Shown here: positions 48,701-61,570 of the stretch, piece after piece
Layout of the letters: each line of letters opens with the position of its first letter
Position numbering within the stretch: position 1 is the first letter of the stretch
DNA from: Pyxicephalus adspersus
Taxonomy: Eukaryota; Chordata; Amphibia; Anura; Pyxicephalidae
DNA: 64,000 bases
Direction of reading: 5' to 3'
Assembly (NCBI RefSeq): GCF_032062135.1
Contig: NC_092859.1
Location: 85,222,511-85,286,510 of the forward strand
Notes under the pieces: generated by a model
Told to the model about the DNA's origin: nothing
Seen by the model: the letters and a program-made list of their open reading frames with translations, nothing else
Databases searched by the model: none
Position numbers and translations under genes: made by a program

Positions 48701-51700
48701 AAAAATAATTAGCATAGGGCAGACAGGCAAAATATTTTTAATTTTACATATGTTTATGCAATTTAAGTATCATAATCAGCTGGGTGTGAAGATGGGAAGA
48801 TGTCGTTATTTAATTTTTCCACAAAACAGAGATATTTCTGAAGAAATATTATTAAGATTAGTGGCACAATTGATGTTTTTTTATAATGCTTAAGAACCCA
48901 CTGCTTATAATCGTTAAGTGAAATGATTATACGTTTTAGTGATTGCTTTATAAAAAAAAAAAAAGCTTTGTTGTATGTGTGTTGTACAAGAAAATTAATA
49001 AAAATATTGAAATACATAACTACCTGGACCAGCTACCGCTTACTTGTCAAAGCAGATAATGCCAAAATAAGAAGCATGAAAATGTGGAAATGCATCATCT
49101 GCCTAGCAACACAGACACAAGGTTGACTACAGGTTCAAGCGTGTTCCTATTTAACAGGATGGAAGCGTTTGGGAACTTAATGAACATGTTTGCAGTCCTG
49201 GAAGTGACATTTGCTTTTGGCCACGAGGTCCTTCCCTGGAACAAGTGAAGCAAGGGGTAATAAGTGCAAACACATTACCTGCTTTGCTGCTCCTAGATGC
49301 ACAACAGCAGTTTGTTATGCTTGCTGTCAGGTAGAATTGTTGGTGCAATGTCACCAGGCTACTGAACTAGAACAAGTATAAAGACAAAGCGTTCAGAGTT
49401 TTTTATATATTTAGAAATGTTGATTCATGCAGTAGTAGTAGTAGTCCCCATGTCATGTACTGTAGGCCTTGATAAAGGCCAGAGAAGGGGAGGCAAGAAA
49501 ACAAAGTGGTCTGTTCTACAAGATTACTGCACAAGCCTTTGAAAGTGTAGAAATTGCCCGCTATATGACCAGCCTTACGTTTACCTTGTTACTTGTGCCT
49601 GGTGGTGTTTTAGATTTTTCTTTTGTAAAAAAATGCCTTTAATCATAGTATGTCAACATACAAGAAACAGCTGCATTGCAGGGGGGAAAACAGAATATGG
49701 TATGACTCATTGTGAAAGCGGTTACATTAGTTATATTTTAACAATTGCAAACATAGCTGCAGCTGGGAACAAGATAAAGTATGTCATCTGTGACCTCTAT
49801 CGATATTTTAAAGTCAGCTAACACAAGGTATGAAGGGGTTACGTTACCTTCATAACAAGTATGGCTTACTATGTACTGGAGAGGAAGACACCTAAAGGCA
49901 AATACCATAAAGTCACCGTGTACAAAAGCCACAATTCAGTCACTCCTAGGTCACCTCTTTAAAAAAACATGCTGCTAAATGTCCCAAAGGGCTCTCTCAT
50001 CTCTACAAAGATTTTTATTACGCTGGAAGAAATGTACTAAGAAACACCAGCATGTGACAAATTCTCATACACACCTGGCATGGTTACTTTTAAGGTAATA
50101 GTACTATAAAAGTCACTTAAAAGCTGGATAAATACAACATGGTTTCTGGTTATAAGGTTTCTTAGGAAGGTCTGAGATCATTAGCAGTTTCAGATTCTAA
50201 TATTTATTAGGCAGACATCATCAAAAAGATCCTTAGGAAGCGTACAGACATTACATTTTTGTTGCTGGAAATGATATTTCATAATTGTTTCCAGGGACAG
50301 ATGAATGACCAGCACTGTACACACAGCACCATTCTGTTTTATGGAGAGGGGAGGAGGGAGGATAAGTAAGCAGCACCCCACTGTGCTTTCCTCTCTTAAA
50401 TTGTATAGCAGCCCTTACCGATCACTTGTTCCTAAATCTGTCAAAGACATCAAATGACTGCTGTACATGTCAGATTCTCGCCCAAGACAGCATGACTGCT
50501 TGTCTCAGTGATAATCTTCCGACATTTGTACATAGCCTTACAACCAAAATGTAATCAGTTAATATGACTTTTCATACAGAATTACACACTGTACAAATAA
50601 TTAAGGTTTCTAAATCATTAACACACTTTAAAAGCAGATCTCTTCTAAATGTTATCCAAAAACATAAAACCCTTTAGGTTCTCCAAAACCTAAAATTCAG
50701 GAAAACCCTCTCCCATTTACAGAAATGACTAAAACGCCGATTTATGAAACACTTCCATACAGCTAAGAACTGTATCACTTTATGTACAAATCCCTACCTT
50801 CACACAGCATTACTCATGTCCGCCATCTTTGTTTGGCTGACAATATAACTCGAGGTACACGTAGGAAAGTGTTTGATCTCTAATTACACCTACTGCAGGT
50901 CTGTGTTGAAACACTCAAATATTTCTGTTCTGACATATTCTCAGGTGTGCTCTTTTAAATATATAGTTGTGCGCACATAAAAGGACTTTTATCCTAACAA
51001 ACAGCAAGTCACAGTTCTTAAACACCAACATACTGAAAATAACCCCAGTACAAAGGAAATCAGAACTAAATAGTAGTAGGTTGATGGATGCTACTTTGAA
51101 GACCATGTTTTTCATTTAGTAACTTTGAATCCTAATAAACACAAGCCAGTTTTTTTTATTACTGAAGCAATAAAACTGATCAGCTGTCCTTTTGGTTTAT
51201 TGTATTTTAACAGATCAGTGACACTAAAGCTACATACAGTCGTTGAACGGTCCGCCGGGGAAAGCTGATGAACGACTGATTGAGAAGGACCATTGCTTTT
51301 ATATGGTGGTTAGCTCATCCTGCTCCATCTCCTCTCCATGGAGCAGAACTGCAATGTGTACAGCACTTGTTCATTCATTTTTTTTTCTGGCAACAATCAC
51401 GACAGATCCTTTTCAGCGACGATCATCTGACATCTGTACGCTATATAAGGGACATTATGATTGCCCTTCCAAACCCTCCCCATCTACTTACTTTATTTCA
51501 AGCAGATAATTGGAGGACCCGCTGCATGGGACTTTGTTCATGCACAAAAAGGAGACCCTATGCTAGCCAAATGAAAAGGAGGGAGGGGCGCGGTTAGGAT
51601 TGTCATTTATTTATAAAATATTAGAACAAGCACTTGTGTTTTACACCATTATTAGGAATAATACCATGGTGGAACAGGCCACACTGTACTCAATACACAA

Positions 51701-54700
51701 AGAAAGGCTATTGTTGTGTTTAGATTTGTAAAGAGTCACATTAAGTAGTAAATCCCTTCAGAATTTAAGTTATCTATAGGTCACAATAGGACACCTAATA
51801 GGATTGCCAGGACTTATTTTAGGTTACCATCTTCATTAAGAAAGCTGGTGAATAACTAGGGTCAGAAAAAATCCCCCCTAATGATTTCTTCCAAGTTCTT
51901 TGAATAGCTCGCATGCCTTACAAGTTGGATTTGTAAAACCATCTAGAAAAAGGAGGGGGTTTGGAGGTTTAAAATTTAAACCCTGCTGCACTTGTTGTTT
52001 AGGAATTTGGCAGGTCCAGGGGCCAAGAATAGACATCCCCCTCTTAGGAAACTCACACAAAGCACAGATGTTTGGCACTGCAGAGTAGCATGAAAACATT
52101 TAGTCATACATCATCCACAATTTATATATGTGTAGGAAACTTTGTTCCCTCGATAAAAAGCACAAGATACACACAAACATAAGTTTTTTAGGGAGTCCCC
52201 ATCCTTCAGAATGATTACTCATCGTTAAAAAACTCAGTTTACAGTTAGCATAGAACTAAATCCAGGATAAACAATGTAATATATTGCCGCTTACCAGTCC
52301 TGTAATGTAGTGGCTGTTAATATTTTTTTTTTTCCTGGTCATTCACTCAATTTTCACCTGGATAGTGTTGTTACCTTTAGACACAAAGTCTGCTACAACT
52401 AAATAATCTTCCTTCTCCTCTTCCTCATAACATGGGTCAATAATCTGGAGAATCAGTTAAACTGTCTGACAGCATGGCTTCAGAGAAGTACAGTCAGAAG
52501 TTAGGAGCTTGCTACAACAATTACCCACCTACTGGCCGGATTTACATTTCCAGGTCTTTTATTTGGATGCAAGTGACCTAGGCAATGGGATTTACCAGCA
52601 GTGACCTTTGGAAATAGCATACCTGCTCATCACAATTTTTTCCCAAGAGGCGCAAATATGGGACAATAACAGCATCAGCAAAAAACATTGTCAAAGCTAA
52701 AATGATTCACACCCGGGGGCAGATTAGAAGCAGACCAGAGTACAGAAGTACTATTACATTTTTAGAACACCAAAAGTTTTTTTTAAAACTGCAAACTAAA
52801 AACTGACAGAAAGGGTGCGCAAAAATTAGTAGATTAGGGTCTATTGGTGAGGGCGGGTAAATAAAGCAAATGACATATATTTGCACTTCAACAATAAAGT
52901 AGACTTTTTCTGAAAATGCTTTACAAATTTTGATTTAAACATTTTCCCTATAGTATTTTACTACAATTACCTTGCATTCCCAAATGTCAGTATTCCTGCA
53001 GTGTCTTTCCAATCTGGATGAGTTCCCTAACTTACTTTATTTTCTTTTCAGATTTTGTCTCAGCTGCAACTAAATCCACAACTTGATGCAAGATGATGTG
53101 TACACTTCATGCAGAACACAGTTATACCAAAACAGCACAAACATTCAAACCCCATGATAAAGAAATGACCTCACATACAGACTGTACAAGAAATAAATGT
53201 CAACACTTTCTGAAACACACCTACAACCTTGAGATATGCAACACTACCTGAACTAATGCAATGCAAATAATGGTGTCATTGTGTACAGGAGCTGGAATGT
53301 TTACCATCAATGCTGGAGGAGGCTGTATACCTCCAGCTGTTTAATTCCAGCACTAAAGCTGCGTACACACCTGCAATTTTTCTCGTTGGAAAGGATCTTT
53401 CACGATCCTTTCCAACGAGAAAAGACTGCACGATGCATGAACGATGCTGTACATACAGCACCGTTCATGCTCTATGGAGAGGGGAGAGCGACGGAGCGGC
53501 ACCCTGCTGCGCGCTCTCCCCTTCCCTTTCATTAGGATCGGTCGTCGTCCATCGTCCATGGATCCGCCAGGACGGTCGTCGGACGATGGACGACGACCGA
53601 CTGTACACACGGCAGATTTTCGCCCGATAATTGGCCGATACCGATTATCGGGCGAGAAAAATTTGCCGTGTGTACGCAGCTTAACATACAAAACCTGCAT
53701 TATACTTTGTTAGCTGATAGCCAATATCTCCCAGCAATGCCAAAATCATTGTTAACTGACCTATAATAAAGCTGGATCATAATATTCCAATTACATGGTC
53801 CTTATAAATCAAATATTACCTACGTAAGCATATAAAGGGCTAGCAAAGTACATCTGAACACAATAATTTCAAAAGGTGTATGAAGTCTAACTCTACAGCA
53901 TTTGTTAAATACTTGGTGATTCTATGATAAATGCCAGAAATCAGGCACTTGTAGTCAACTCAACTCAGTTAAGTTCCCGTGTTTCCAACCTGTGGCACAC
54001 GGGATGCAGAAGCCGTATGATCCTTTTTTTCGTCTCTTGGCTTTTTTATACCACCTTAGCTTTACCTTTACAAAATCTCTACCCCATTTGTTTATTCTTC
54101 CTACTCCTTTTCCTCAGAGAGTGAACAGATCCTGGTAATTTTTGTTATGCCTCCTCTTGGGTTAAGGTCATTTTCGGTTTGGGTAATCTTAGTGGTTAAT
54201 TTATGCATAAGCCGATATTCTGACATCTAGAAAAAGTCTCCCTGCTGTGTTACTGTACCTCCCCTTTTCCATAAGTAATGTTACATTAGGATACCAGTAG
54301 AGGTAAGCAAAATATGATTTGTTTTGGCCCAAATTAAATGTTAAAGTTGACACTACTCTGTAGATTGCAAGAGCTCAATTGTCTATTATCAATCGCATTG
54401 GAAAAAGTGTTATAAAGAAAAACTTGCGCACATTCAGCAGTACTAGACCAACTAGAAACAGGAAACATCAGGAGCACACAATTGCTGAGGCTTTGCTTTA
54501 TTGTTGTTCTAGTGAAGTGAAAGCAACATACAGGAAGCAGAGAGTCCTGGGCACAGATTTTTTAACCCATCAAACCTTGCAGCATGACAAGGCATGGCTC
54601 TACTCATCCTTTCACACAGGAAGACATAAAACACTGACCACTCCATATACTTCTACAGATACATCTCACAGGCTCAAGAGGTACAACACCAGCAATGTGC

Positions 54701-57700
54701 CTGAAGTCCTTTCAACTATATTCTAGTTTAGTTTTTACAAGTAGCACAAATAAAATAAAAGCTCTTTTGGGAAGGGTCCTCTCCTTTTGTGTCCATGTTT
54801 GCATCTGTCTGCCATATTTAAACCCTATTTAATGTACAGCGCTGCGTAAATGTTGGTGCTATATAAATAGAGTATAATAATAAATGGAGACTGAGGATTA
54901 ATAAGGAGAACCCTGAACCACAATACATACAATAATTCTGCTTTATACAAATATATGGTTACAACAAAAATTTTAAAATATTATTTATGGACATTGGACT
55001 GACTAAATTATTTTCACATCTCCAGCATAAATTAAAGTTAGGAGCCTTGTTTACATTCAGCTGCCAGTTGAGATATGTTTTGTTAGACACGAATGTCTTG
55101 GAGACGCAATGTATGGTAAATATTTATTATGCATTAATGCAAGCAATAGGAGAGGGTAAGATACTTTAAGAACCAGACACCATTACTGTATAAAAACATT
55201 CCATAGGAGTGTGTGGGACTAACAAACAAACTGAAATTTCATCTCCAGGGAGAACAAGGCATCTACTTGGTTAGGAGCTTTAAGACAAGTCTAAGCAGGG
55301 TGGAAACTGAAAATAACATCCTTCCATATACAAACACAGCACAAGTTTTAGGGCGGGCACATCAAACCTGTCCAAAACATGTACTTAGGCAGCAAATCTA
55401 AAAAAGGAATTTTCTTTTTTCATATATGAATGTAAAATAAGAACTTTTTTTCAGAATCATTAAAATGTATAAATATCCAAACATGTTTGCTTTGTACCAT
55501 TGGGGAAATTACATTTTACTCCTTGTCCCAGAGACAACTAAAAAGTGAAACGGATCTCCATATGAAGTTTTTCCCTTGTGACAAACGTTTAGATTTTCCC
55601 CCTCTTTCTCAGGAAATGATCACCAGTACAAAAAAATATATAGATACCATAGGAGTAACAGTGAATAAAACACAATCATGTGAACAGGTCACTAGCTTAT
55701 GCAATGGAGATCTATTCTGAAGAGGGTGTGAGAGCCATGGATAAGCAATGATAATATCAGATGAGCTCATCACAAATAGGAAACTCCCTGTGCTGGGCCA
55801 CTGCACTGGGCCTGAACTGCTGTCCCAACTAAACACAGCAATATAGGAGACAAGTTTAGGAATACAAAACCCATGATTAGAAACATAAAAAAAGAGTGGT
55901 ATTTCACTTAAACTGAAATCAACATCTATGACAAAAGCAAAATATGATAGAGTGTTCTGAATATGTTTTTACCTTATAGGAGAGCTCCAATCCCAAGCTC
56001 TCTGATACCAAGATAGCAAAAGGGAGAGCTCCCCATTCAAGCATATTCATACAACAGGATAATAAAGACCTAAGGCACTTGTGGGATTTTTGTTGCTATA
56101 AAACACCAACCAACATCTTGTTAGTGGAAAAAATTAGACCCTGCACAAGCAACTACTGCAGCTGCTGTGTACAAAAAACAAACTCTGAATATGACCTATG
56201 CATGTAAGTCAAGACAGAGCATTTTGAATTACTAAGTAGGGCTGATTTCACACAAGTGATTCTAGGTTGGTAGCATTCTAGCAAGGCTGTAACTCTATAG
56301 ATATAAGTTTAAAGTTCTTCTATGTAATATTGACATTTGACTTCATGACTGCATTACAGTGTCATTTTATCATAATTTTTCTATTGTATGCTGCTTCTGC
56401 CACCTCTTAGATTGTAAGCTCTTCTGGGCAGGGCCCTCCTCCCTGTGTCACTGTCTGTATCTGACTTGTCATTCGTAACCCCAAATTCTTGTACAGAGCT
56501 GCATATGTTGGGGCTATATAACTACTTTTAACCTCCTGTGTCTTTCAACTGTACCTACCCTGCATGCTGTGGATGCTCACACAGCTTGTAGTGAAGTCCA
56601 TGCCAACAGGAGTAACAGATAGATATTCACATAGCTGGAAGTGTTAAATACCTGCTGTAGTCAGGGATTGGGATAGATGGAGTTTAAAGTCACACATACC
56701 GTCTGCTTTTGCAGGCATTTTTGCCAATCCTGTAGTGACAGGGTCACTTCAAATGTAGAGGTCTTGGTCATGTTCAACGTAATAAAAAGTAGTAATTACT
56801 AGCCTATGTGGCTATCTGCACTGCAGGTCAAGATATACCAAGCCGTTTGCTTACACAGTATATTGTTTTCAAGAGCTTTTACAATCAGCTGACTAAAGTT
56901 TACAATAGTAGCCTTCTTATATTTTATCTTTTATGAAAAGGTTGAATTAATCAAAGAGGAAGTATTATGTAAATATGTCGTACCTGTTCTAAAACATTGC
57001 AGCTAAACATTAAAAGCATTATTTTCAAAGACACAATCCAACATATTGTGGGGAGAAGATCCATTTTACTTGCTAAAAATACCCTGACCTAGTTTGTTTG
57101 TTTTTTTTAAAGAAGGAGGGTAAACACATGTTCTATTCAGGGCTTTCAATCTAAGGGAAATGATAGAAAACCAGTGTCCTCAATTTATTTCATAAAGCTG
57201 TCAGTGAGCCAAAGTCCTGAGGCTCAACTCAGCAGAACACATTTGTATGCTGTAAAATGACCACGTTTTATAACATGCACTGTGTAAAAAATTATAAAGC
57301 AGATTTTATAGTGTGCTAGTCATTAGCTGCACAGAACAGGACAGAGAAGGTAGGAACGCTTTTAGTGCATAAAAGTATAGGTCTTAGGCAAACTATAAAA
57401 ATCAAACACACAAGTTACACATTTTATTGCTCTGTTCCAAATAGTGTCACTTGATAATTAAAAAAAAAAAAATCAGTGCTTTCAAGCTGTCATTTCCTAT
57501 TTCTCAACATCCCTGATCAACCCAAAACCTATAAAGCCTGAGGTCTGCATTCCCTATGCCTATGAGAGGAAAGACCTTCCCTGGGATTTCATCCAGAAAT
57601 ACAAGCCCTTTTGAAAGACAAATCACTTTCTGCTTATGAACATATTGTTCTAAATTACCAGGCCTTCAATGAGCTGGAAAGTCAAAACCAATTGAGAACA

Positions 57701-60700
57701 AGAAGATAGGAGAAATTCCTGCTGCTAAAGCTGTCTCACTGTGTTCTGGAGCCCCAGGACATGATACATAAGGGTTAACTCTTCCATTTCTGAACACCTG
57801 CTGAATAACAAACCTACAGGAGATATGGGGGGTGTAAAAAACTGGGCACTACAAAGTACAACACACAAAAAGCACACACATTTTTGACATCATAAACAAT
57901 AACTTTCAGGAAAAAATATCAGCAGCTCTTTTAAATTATTCTAAAATATTTCCTGGATAAAGACTCTATTTTATCATCCATGATGAAATACAGTCTAATA
58001 GATAGTAAAATATATCTATTTTCCTTATAACCCTACAATAGAGAAAATAGTTTCAGGGAAAGAAAATGTAAACTACCAATAGCTGCTGAATATCTACAGC
58101 ACGGTATTGTGGAAACAGGATATATGAGGCAGAGGACATGTGTTAGCAATGTAAGTAAATTAAACAGAACATACAGCTAATGAGTAATTAAATGGGGGGA
58201 AAATGGTAACTTGTATGAGTGGAAACCAGTCTATGATCTCAGTAATTAGTGTAATTAAACATCAAAAGGCCAGCACATGACAGGCTTGTGGAACAGTAGC
58301 TCCTAAGATCAGTGGTTACTGCAAGAATCACATTCGTCTAGAGCTCAACGGGATGACAACAAAACTACTACTGAGTGCGAATACCGATTTGTTCCTTCTT
58401 ACGAGCACTCTTGGGATCTGCACACCCCCTTTCCCAATCCAAAGGCAGACAAAATATTCTGATATTCCCATGGCAATATTTAGAGCTTCTTGTTTACCTG
58501 CCTACATATTGCAGCCAATTGTTGTTTGTGATTGTTCCAGTCAACAGGTAGGTGACACAGAAATCTGGAAAATGGCCAAGAGCTTTGAATCAACTGGCTT
58601 TCCAGCGTGTCAAAGCAGTAGAACATCACAAATCTTACAATAAGTAAAAAAATTTACAAAATCTTGAAAAATTAGATTCTTCCATACATGCCTGTGTACA
58701 CCATCATAAAAAAAATAAAAAACTTTCTTTGGTGATCAAATCAATTCCTAATAAACAGCAGACAACTGATAGTTCAACTTGCCTAACCAACTAATGCTTG
58801 CCGCATTACACCATAAAGTACCATTATTTTAGAGGCAGGTAGCAAATACAAAATCAATCAAGAGCATCAATTTTATTAATACTTCTACTGCTTAGAAGAA
58901 CTATTTACTAGATAAGAATTTATCGGAAATATGTGCCTGTGTTCTGAGAGTTATACATGCCTTAGAGTCAGAAGTAACCATAACAATCTCTCTAAACAGC
59001 AGACAAATGAGTCACGGAAAATATATTCTGTTCAGGTGTTGACAAATGGAAAGTAAAAATCACCATAATGGTATAATGTACAATGTACAATCACAAAGTG
59101 CATACCTACCCCTATCTAAAATGTTCAAAGGAAGAAATAATTCACAGCAGCAGACACTATAGGCTGTAATCAACAGCTTTCATCTACATTGACATACTAC
59201 AGTCCTGAACCATGGATATATCCTGAGGGGCAAAGCTGTTAGTTCAATATACACCCAATACTGATCCATCCCTGGGGCAACCACAAACACAGCCCCATGA
59301 AAAAAAACTATTTACAAGAATTGGAGCAAAATAAACAGAAAAATAGTCACTAGGGGCAAAATTATATATTTAGGTGGACAATGTTCGTTGAAGATCTCAA
59401 TGGGAATGAGATATATAGTGATAAATGAATGGAGCTGAATAAATCATTAATGGTCACTACCTAGATTAGACATCTAATTTTGATCTCCTCAGACCTGCTT
59501 GCTAAAGAATCATATGGTAGACTGAACCTATGTACTTCCCTGAGAAGAGGAAAGTATTACACTGGTGTTCCTATTTCTAACATTAATACTAATGAACCCA
59601 AACATCCCAAAGCTAACATTGGTTCCCTGTGGCAGGACGGGCAATTTATGGAAATAACTCATCTTTTCCTATCTTAAATATTAGTACTAATTCAACTACG
59701 TATTTTAAAAGGGAATAATGCTAATGTAAAGTACTGTAATTTGGGAATGTATAAGACAGTTTCTTTATGTACATGCGCATATGTAAAAAACCATACGGAG
59801 TTCCTCTTAGCTCCATATGTTGCAAGCCAAGTTCTGCTTAAGCTGCAGATAAAAATTATGGAATCCTACAGCTTTAAATGAGCTGATTTTTAATGTGGAT
59901 AAATATGAATGCTATTGAGTAACTTATTTAGAAGCACATTGATGCTTATCAAATGGTTTAGAAGCCTAGCAATCTTACTAATAAAGAAGAACTATATCAT
60001 GGGTGATGCTGCTTTTAACATTTGTGTTATTTAAAATACATCTGAATTCCAACCTCGTCTTCTAACATTTTGCAGACATCAGCAGCCTGTGACACTGTGC
60101 AGCTAAAGTTGCTTTGTATACAGTATGGGCAGAGCGGGATAGTAATATTAATACGCCGTTATGTGCTTGACGTGTACAGAGGATTAGCAGAGAGGCACTG
60201 AGAAGGACAGACCATGGCACAGCTTACATTTAACCCTACCAAAACACTTACACCTGACCAACAATACCACTAAATCGGACAAGATATGCAGAATGACAAC
60301 ACCCATCTGGACACTACAACCAGAGAAAAAACCTAAATTGATGACCAGGTATTATTTCATAATAAAAATAAAGTGCTGTGTGCTGAGGGGGTAAAGGGCG
60401 GCCACAATTCACTTGTTGAAGGGAATCTCATTATAAGGTGGGTGTGGATCCTCAGGAAATGGCCTATTGTACCGACAGCCTTGCTTCTTAAGAGTGGCAG
60501 TATGAGATCCAGACTATTCCAGCAACTATACTTGGATCACTAGACACTTTTTAGAGACTTCAGTAGTCGATAGCCAGCCATGGTTATGTTCATGGCCTTG
60601 ACAGTGTGTTAGGTGTCGGACAGTTTGGATAACAAATGACTACAAGTATTATAGAACCAGGAAAACCCGTTCTATCAGTCATGAAACATGTTGTTCAAGG

Positions 60701-61195
60701 CAGAGTTCATTACAATCTTTCATGCAAATAACAGAATGCCTGAACCCCCATATTGAACCCACATTGTACACTATTGTGCTGCATGGTGTCACACCTGTGC
60801 TGCAGCCCCCCTATAACACATCACAGGTGTGCTCCGCTATGGGGAGCACTGGAAGCCACATAGGAGTGATTGCAGCCCACGACTAATAGACTATGGCTTG
60901 TGTAGTACAATGGTGCTGGGAGAGATGAAAAGTTGTGTGAATAATGTGAGGGCAGTGCGGGCTCTATTAGGATAAGTGTAAGCCAAGGTGCAGTATGACC
61001 GCCCCATACTGTTATATATATATATATATATATATTTATTTAAAAGTTTTATGTAATATATGGTATATGGGCTGCATATGGAGGACTCACATGCTGGCCC
61101 CGGGACGCTTTCCATGGGCTCCTCTTGAAGGAAGTCTTGGCGGTGAAGTAAAACTCCTCGGAGTCCTCCTCCAGGCTGCTGTATCCGCTGCTCAT
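36631..61195 (-). CDS. rassf3: Ras association domain family member 3 (gene-level, complete)
   Basis: Coding exons on the - strand: 61091-61195, 38884-38991, 38023-38293, 37060-37175 and 36631-36780; 750 nt, 249 aa plus stop, all phases consistent. Residues 1-35 are the variable N-terminus MSSGYSSLEEDSEEFYFTAK. About 72-195 is the RA domain (NSNGIYTGFIKVQMEL, LHISSTNTVREVIEALLKKF, FALYKRC, LSDREHPLYLRLVAGP). 201-249 is the SARAH helix (WEAFTVPELQNFLRILDKEE, LKRRYSSYKEKLEEAL). The family binds active Ras-type GTPases through RA and MST kinases through SARAH, linking to Hippo and apoptosis control. Residues 90-115 carry an N/A/R-rich insert longer than I recall in mammals. An in-frame ATG six codons upstream (61213) is possible, but the family start and an A at -3 favour 61195. 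Confidence 0.96.
36965..37045 (-). repeat. short interspersed repeat, reverse, next to rassf3 donor
   Basis: Reverse complement holds tgacatgactatggact and GCGCTGCGTAATATGTTG, the family core. It ends about 14 bases from the splice donor of exon 37060-37175. Confidence 0.85.
37060..37175 (-). CDS. rassf3: rassf3 exon (RA domain end)
   Basis: Acceptor ccccaacag, donor ATG|gtaaga. The split Val codon G|TT is followed by YMCRLSDREHPLYLRLVAGP, NLETLSFVLREHETGDVM (163-200). Confidence 0.96.
38023..38293 (-). CDS. rassf3: rassf3 exon (RA domain start)
   Basis: Acceptor ctgtttacag, donor CAAG|gtaatg; 271 nt. Residues 72-161: NSNGIYTGFIKVQMELRRPI ... STNTVREVIEALLKKFLVAD ... KFALYKRCQKEDQ. The TVREVIEALLKKF helix is the RA-domain hallmark. 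Confidence 0.97.
38884..38991 (-). CDS. rassf3: rassf3 exon 2
   Basis: Acceptor ctcttttag, donor CTG|gtaaca; 108 nt, phase 0-0. EVEKERDPLSYLSKEETKEK, IQLYNAAVTDKLKMTL. YLSKEE and TDKLKMTL are conserved in RASSF3. Confidence 0.95.
41484..41606 (+). repeat. short interspersed repeat
   Basis: attgtaagctcttttaggcagg ... cattgtacagcactgcataa ... ctttataaagtttaataataa; same family as 43.2, 54.8, 56.4 and 62.5 kb. Confidence 0.85.
42322..42372 (-). CDS. rassf3: candidate rassf3 cassette exon, 51 nt
   Basis: On the - strand: pyrimidine-rich acceptor (ccttctttttag), 51 nt open in phase 0 encoding KPGGKAGGEGEFIGSHP, and a consensus donor gtgagt. Exons 1 and 2 meet in phase 0, so inclusion would add 17 residues after residue 35 without shifting the frame. 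Expression is unproven. Confidence 0.5.
43221..43352 (+). repeat. short interspersed repeat
   Basis: agattgtaagcacttctggg ... taatgtacagcgcagcataa ... gctctatataaatcctgttt. Confidence 0.85.
43998..44020. repeat. poly-A tract
   Basis: A run of A near the end of an AT-rich intronic stretch. No LINE or SINE body could be identified beside it. Confidence 0.8.
46304..46336. repeat. 24-base poly-C followed by poly-A
   Basis: 24 consecutive C then 9 A in rassf3 intron 1. Such a run is prone to sequencing error, so its true length is doubtful. Confidence 0.9.
50195..50390. mobile_element. decayed hairpin MITE
   Basis: gaagcgtacagac, ccagggacagatgaatgacc, agcactgtacacacagcacc and tatggagagggga follow the order of the 53357-53681 element. 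Both ends are blurred. Confidence 0.55.
51225..51455. mobile_element. diverged copy of the TAA-flanked hairpin MITE
   Basis: Starts cactaaagctacatacagtcg, matching the left end and flank of the 53.36 kb copy, and has the inner atgaacga...ctccatggagcag and gtacagcacttgttcat blocks. The right end (tgtacgctatataa) is incomplete. Confidence 0.65.
53357..53681. mobile_element. MITE, 325 bp, three hairpins, TAA duplication (PIF/Harbinger-like)
   Basis: Terminal inverted repeats AGCTGCGTACACAC / GTGTGTACGCAGCT with TAA on both sides (53354-53356, 53682-53684); a 3-bp TWA duplication is the mark of PIF/Harbinger. Inside are perfect 20-bp stems 53378-53397/53404-53423 (6-base loop) and 53538-53557/53581-53600 (23-base loop), plus a near-perfect stem at 53617-53631/53643-53660. 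CpG-rich against its flanks, so probably a recent insertion. Confidence 0.85.
54756..54890 (+). repeat. short interspersed repeat
   Basis: aagctcttttgggaagggtcc ... taatgtacagcgctgcgtaa ... gtgctatataaatagagtat aataataa. Confidence 0.85.
56405..56530 (+). repeat. short interspersed repeat
   Basis: agattgtaagctcttctggg ... cttgtacagagctgcatatg ... gctatataactac. Confidence 0.85.
61013..61036. repeat. TA microsatellite
   Basis: TATATA run about 55 bases inside rassf3 intron 1 from the exon 1 donor. Confidence 0.9.
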
Positions 61196-61570
61196 AGTGC
61201 TGCTCCACGTCATCTGACACAAAGTGTCCCCCGAGTGTCCCCGCCGCTCAGCACTTCTTACACCCGGCCGGGCTGCTATGTGCCGGCGCCCTCCTCACGG
61301 GACATTTACACGCTCAATGACACGAACACGCTGACGTAGTTTGTTACGGTGGTGGCGACTTGTACTGAGGATAACCGCTTCATGAAGCGGAGCCCGGCCG
61401 GGTGAGCAGAGACGTTGTGCCGTGAAAACTCTGCGTGCGCCCACCGAGCTAGAAGAGTCCGAACATTACTAGGATAGGACAAACTTCCTGCTGGACTGAG
61501 ACACAGCGCACAGCTCCACCTACCGGACACCGCCCCGCCTCCTGCACGCTACAGGTGGAACGCCCCACCC
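61080..61570. promoter_or_regulatory. rassf3: CpG-rich promoter region of rassf3
   Basis: Dense CpG and GC boxes (cccggccggg twice, ggcgccc, ccgccgctc) around and upstream of exon 1, in an otherwise AT-rich window. A TGACGTA cAMP-response-like site lies at about 61331-61337. Typical of a CpG-island promoter; the start site is not known. Confidence 0.75.
61091..61195 (-). CDS. rassf3: rassf3 exon 1
   Basis: ATG at 61193-61195 on the - strand, donor CAT|gtgagt; 105 nt: MSSGYSSLEEDSEEFYFTAK, TSFKRSPWKASRGQH. MSSGYSSLEED is the signature start of RASSF3. GC-rich context. Confidence 0.95.

Larger units (their letters stand above)
38992..61090 (-). other. rassf3: rassf3 intron 1, 22 kb
   Basis: Large first intron. 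It holds a candidate 51-nt cassette exon (42322-42372), four short interspersed repeats (41.5, 43.2, 54.8, 56.4 kb), TAA-flanked hairpin MITEs (51.2 and 53.4 kb), a decayed copy near 50.2 kb, a poly-C/poly-A run (46304-46336) and several A runs. The many 60-110 codon frames lack domains and splice context. No nested gene was recognised. Confidence 0.7.

Noticed and set aside
53281..53713. Four overlapping frames of 80-115 codons
   Set aside because: They lie in the self-complementary MITE at 53357-53681, where both strands are open by chance.
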